Shown here: positions 61,444 to 64,000 of the stretch, piece after piece
How the letters are laid out: every line of letters begins with the position of its first letter
Numbering within the stretch: position 1 is the stretch's first letter
Source of the DNA: Eubacterium sp.
GTDB taxonomy: Bacteria; Bacillota; Clostridia; Lachnospirales; Lachnospiraceae
Direction: 5' to 3'
NCBI GenBank assembly: GCA_017459945.1
Contig: JAFUBZ010000044.1
Span: forward strand, 1 to 64,000
Length of the DNA stretch: 64,000 bases
Program-made: the position numbers and the translations under genes
Notes under the pieces: model-generated
What the model was told of the DNA's origin: nothing
Database searches by the model: none
Seen by the model: only the letters and a program-made list of their open reading frames with translations

Positions 61444-63180
61444 CTACATCATCGCTTCAACGATTCCCTTTACAGCCGCGCCAAGATTCTCTGCCTTTGC
61501 AGCCGCATCCTCAGCGGATGTTCCAACGATACCAAAATAGAATTTCAGCTTCGGCTCTGTACCTGACGGTCTGAAGCAAACCCATGCAGCATCCGGCAGA
61601 TCACAGTAAAGAACGTTTGCTGACGGGAGACCGGTCGGTTTTTCCTCGCCTGTACGGTTGTCAACGATCGTTCCCTTTTTGTAGTCTCTCAATGACAGAA
61701 CCTCAAGACCGCCGATCTCTTTTGGCGGGTCCTTGCGCAGCTCTTCCATGATCGACTGGATCTTCTCAATGCCCTCTTTTCCTTTCAGAGTAATGGAAGT
61801 CACTTCGTCATGATACCAGCCATACTTATCATACAGCTCTACCATCGCATCCCAGAGGGTCTTGCCCTGCTCTTTATACCATGCAGCTGCTTCGCAAAGC
61901 ACCATAGAAGCCGCTACTGCATCTTTATCTCTTGCATAGGTTCCCGGAAGGCATCCGTAGCTTTCCTCCATACCGAAGAGGTATGTGCCGGTTCCTTCTG
62001 TTTCAAACTCGAGCATCTTACGGCCGATGAACTTAAAGCCTGTCAGGACTTCACAGAGCGCTACGCCATAATCTGCAGCGATCGCATCTGCCAGGTTGGT
62101 ACTTACGATCGATTTGATAAATGCGCCGTCCTCCGGAAGACCGAAAAGTGCTTTTCTCTGTGCGATCTCATACGCACCGATCAGGCAGCCTGACATATTT
62201 CCTGTCAGCGCATGATAACTGCCGTCGGATCCGTCTTTGACATAAACACCAAGGCGGTCAGCATCCGGATCAGTTGCAAGAACCAGATCTGCATCCTTTT
62301 CTTTTGCCAGTGCAAGCGCCAGTTCAAATGCATCTGCTGCTTCCGGGTTCGGATAGCTGACGGTCGGGAAATCCCCGTTCGGCTCTTCCTGTTCCGGCAC
62401 AACAAATACCTGCTTGAATCCAAGCTCATCCAGAATCCGGCGTACCGGTTTATTTCCTGTTCCGTGCAGCGGTGTATAAACGATGCGCAGATGATCTGCC
62501 TGTGACGCGATTGTTTCCGGATGGAGGACCACTTTTTTGAGCTCCGCCATATAGAGGTCGTCGATATCTTTTCCAATGATTGTCAAGAGACCTGCCTTGA
62601 TTGCCTCATCATAATCCATGGTCTTTACGGTTGTAAAATCTGTCACCGCACGAACCTGATCCATGATTCCGCCATCATGCGGCGGTGTGATCTGTGCGCC
62701 ATCTTCCCAGTAAACCTTATATCCATTGTATTCAGCAGGATTATGGCTTGCCGTGATCACAACTCCTGCCGTACATTTTAATGTCCGTACAGTAAAGGAC
62801 AGCTCCGGCACCGGACGAAGGGAATCAAACATGTATGCCTTTACGCCATTTGCCGCAAGACAGAGTGCCGTTTCACGCGCAAATTCCGGAGACATATTTC
62901 TGGAATCGTATGCAATGGCAACACCTTTGTCCTGAACGCCAAGGGAACAGATGTAATTTGCCAGCCCCTGTGTTGCTTTTCTGACCGTATAGATATTCAT
63001 ACGGTTCATGCCGGCACCGATCACGCCGCGCAGGCCTGCTGTACCGAATTCCAGTTCCATATAAAACCGGTCTTCGATTTCTTTCTCATCTCCCGCAATC
63101 GCCCGAAGCTCTTCTTTCGTCGCTTCATCAAAATACGGATTTTCAAGCCATTCATTGTAAGATTCTTTGTAGTTCATCAT
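61444..63180 (-). CDS. alpha-phosphoglucomutase/phosphomannomutase family protein
   Basis: A 578-residue enzyme of four domains. Active-site serine loop VVITASHNPAEYNGYK (phosphoserine), metal loop LATDPDADRLGV, sugar loop GMEESYG and phosphate loop RPSGTEPKLKFY are all intact. It interconverts glucose 1- and 6-phosphate and links to surface polysaccharide and glycogen pathways. Its ATG overlaps the CCA enzyme gene by 4 bases. Confidence 0.96.
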   Translation of the reverse strand: MMNYKESYNEWLENPYFDEATKEELRAIAGDEKEIEDRFYMELEFGTAGLRGVIGAGMNRMNIYTVRKATQGLANYICSLGVQDKGVAIAYDSRNMSPEFARETALCLAANGVKAYMFDSLRPVPELSFTVRTLKCTAGVVITASHNPAEYNGYKVYWEDGAQITPPHDGGIMDQVRAVTDFTTVKTMDYDEAIKAGLLTIIGKDIDDLYMAELKKVVLHPETIASQADHLRIVYTPLHGTGNKPVRRILDELGFKQVFVVPEQEEPNGDFPTVSYPNPEAADAFELALALAKEKDADLVLATDPDADRLGVYVKDGSDGSYHALTGNMSGCLIGAYEIAQRKALFGLPEDGAFIKSIVSTNLADAIAADYGVALCEVLTGFKFIGRKMLEFETEGTGTYLFGMEESYGCLPGTYARDKDAVAASMVLCEAAAWYKEQGKTLWDAMVELYDKYGWYHDEVTSITLKGKEGIEKIQSIMEELRKDPPKEIGGLEVLSLRDYKKGTIVDNRTGEEKPTGLPSANVLYCDLPDAAWVCFRPSGTEPKLKFYFGIVGTSAEDAAAKAENLGAAVKGIVEAMM

Positions 63181-64000
63181 TTTCCCTCCCGTTTTTGATA
63201 TATCTCTAAATGCTCCAGCAAATATTCCTTATTATTATTTTCCGGCTCGTCCAGCACATCTTCCAGCATCTCATGCAGAATCGTTCCGATCTCCGGTCCT
63301 GACGGGATACCCTGTGCGATCAGATCCGATCCGTCAATTGCAAGATCTTTAATAGAAAGACACTGATTTTTCTGACAGATTTCCCGCCAGCATTTTTCAT
63401 ATCGATCCACCAGTGCCAGCTTTTGCGTACGCATCCATTCGCTCTGTGCCAGAATATCTGCACGCATCACTGCAAACAGATTGGGATAAACATCCTCTCC
63501 GTTTCTGCTGACTGCTCTTCTGACCGCCCGCAGCTGCTTTGCTCCCGATCCGGCTTCTTCCAAGCGAAAGATCCGTTCGTCATGCAGGCGCACCAGGTTG
63601 ACAACGCATCTCGTCGTTTCATTGTCAAATTTCAGACGACGCAGGATCTTTTTTGTCATCTCTGCGCCAATCTGCGGATGTCTGTGAAAATGATCCTCTC
63701 CAGATTCGTCTGTCGTCCTGCACACGGGTTTTGCGATATCATGAAAAAGCATTGCCAGACGAAGCACCTTATCCGCCCGGACCTTTTTCAGGGAAATAAG
63801 CGTATGCTCACCTGCAGTTTCCCCGTGATGCTTCGAGTGCTGCGCGGTCTTCATCAATGCGGAAAACTCCGGCAAAAATACATCCGTCAGGCCGCCCTGA
63901 TACAGCATCTCAAATTTGTCGGGATGATCTGAGACCAACAGCTTTACAAGCTCCGTCTGGATCCGTTCCGCGCTGATCATCGCCAGTCGCGGTGCCAGTT
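63177..64000 (-). CDS. cca: CCA tRNA nucleotidyltransferase, C-terminal part (cut by window edge)
   Basis: About 274 residues of the carboxyl end are present and the frame stays open to base 64000. ISAERIQTELVKLLVSDHPDKF matches the tRNA-binding helices of CCA-adding enzymes, and an HD domain follows (HGETAGEHTLISL, AMLFHDIAKPVC, HHPQIGAEM-like HRHPQIGAEM). The N-terminal nucleotidyltransferase domain lies outside. It repairs or adds the CCA tail, needed here because the three tRNAs in the window lack encoded CCA. Confidence 0.93.
   Translation of the reverse strand, partial: LAPRLAMISAERIQTELVKLLVSDHPDKFEMLYQGGLTDVFLPEFSALMKTAQHSKHHGETAGEHTLISLKKVRADKVLRLAMLFHDIAKPVCRTTDESGEDHFHRHPQIGAEMTKKILRRLKFDNETTRCVVNLVRLHDERIFRLEEAGSGAKQLRAVRRAVSRNGEDVYPNLFAVMRADILAQSEWMRTQKLALVDRYEKCWREICQKNQCLSIKDLAIDGSDLIAQGIPSGPEIGTILHEMLEDVLDEPENNNKEYLLEHLEIYQKREGK

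Overview
The window reads as chromosome of a Gram-positive member of the Clostridia, most likely family Lachnospiraceae. Reasons: Firmicutes-type operons (hup-rqcP-divIC-tilS-hpt-ftsH; ecfA-ecfT-truA-rplM-rpsI), FMN and glycine riboswitches, strong AGGAGG ribosome binding sites, DUF4317, DUF2798 and VTC/DUF4956 proteins, and moderate GC. The species call is inference from gene content. Most genes lie on the minus strand.

Region 1 to about 4930 is one end of an integrative element. It holds a DUF1016/YhcG-type nuclease cut by the left edge, a 745-residue ImmA/IrrE peptidase with a C-terminal helix-turn-helix, a small excisionase-like protein and a tyrosine recombinase beside the 3' end of tRNA-Pro(CGG). 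Palindromes and tandem repeats in its promoters share the word TTTGTGTCAA, which suggests a common regulator.

Region 5-16 kb: an Fe-ADH-like protein, a SnoaL-like protein, a HAD phosphatase, the complete riboflavin operon ribD-ribE-ribBA-ribH behind an FMN riboswitch, a MarR / citrate synthase / flippase-like operon, an rRNA methyltransferase, an acetyltransferase, and tRNA-Ala and tRNA-Gly. Region 16-23 kb has two unusual clusters: two tandem HypB-type metal GTPases with a putative heavy-metal exporter and a CPBP membrane protease, and a VTC-domain protein with DUF4956 and a beta-helical lipoprotein.

Region 23-38 kb: enolase, a DUF2798 protein, a cytidylate-kinase-like protein, a membrane/C39-like fusion, an AGCS symporter, a 182-nt imperfect palindrome, deoC, a flavin reductase, Tex, a DUF4317 gene that appears to start at ATT, metA and two azlC/azlD pairs. 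Region 38-46 kb is the ribosomal rplM-rpsI block with truA, ecfT and a fused ecfA1-ecfA2; a glycine-riboswitch-controlled AGCS symporter sits between truA and rplM.

Region 46-64 kb: an Lrp regulator with an aminotransferase, an AIR-synthase-like protein, endonuclease III, a MATE exporter divergent from a Crp-family regulator, a secreted NlpC/P60-like SH3-repeat protein, a GH13 glucosidase, ftsH-hpt-tilS-divIC-rqcP-hup (without the sporulation genes yabP, yabQ and spoIIE that often sit there), phosphoglucomutase and a CCA-adding enzyme cut by the right edge.
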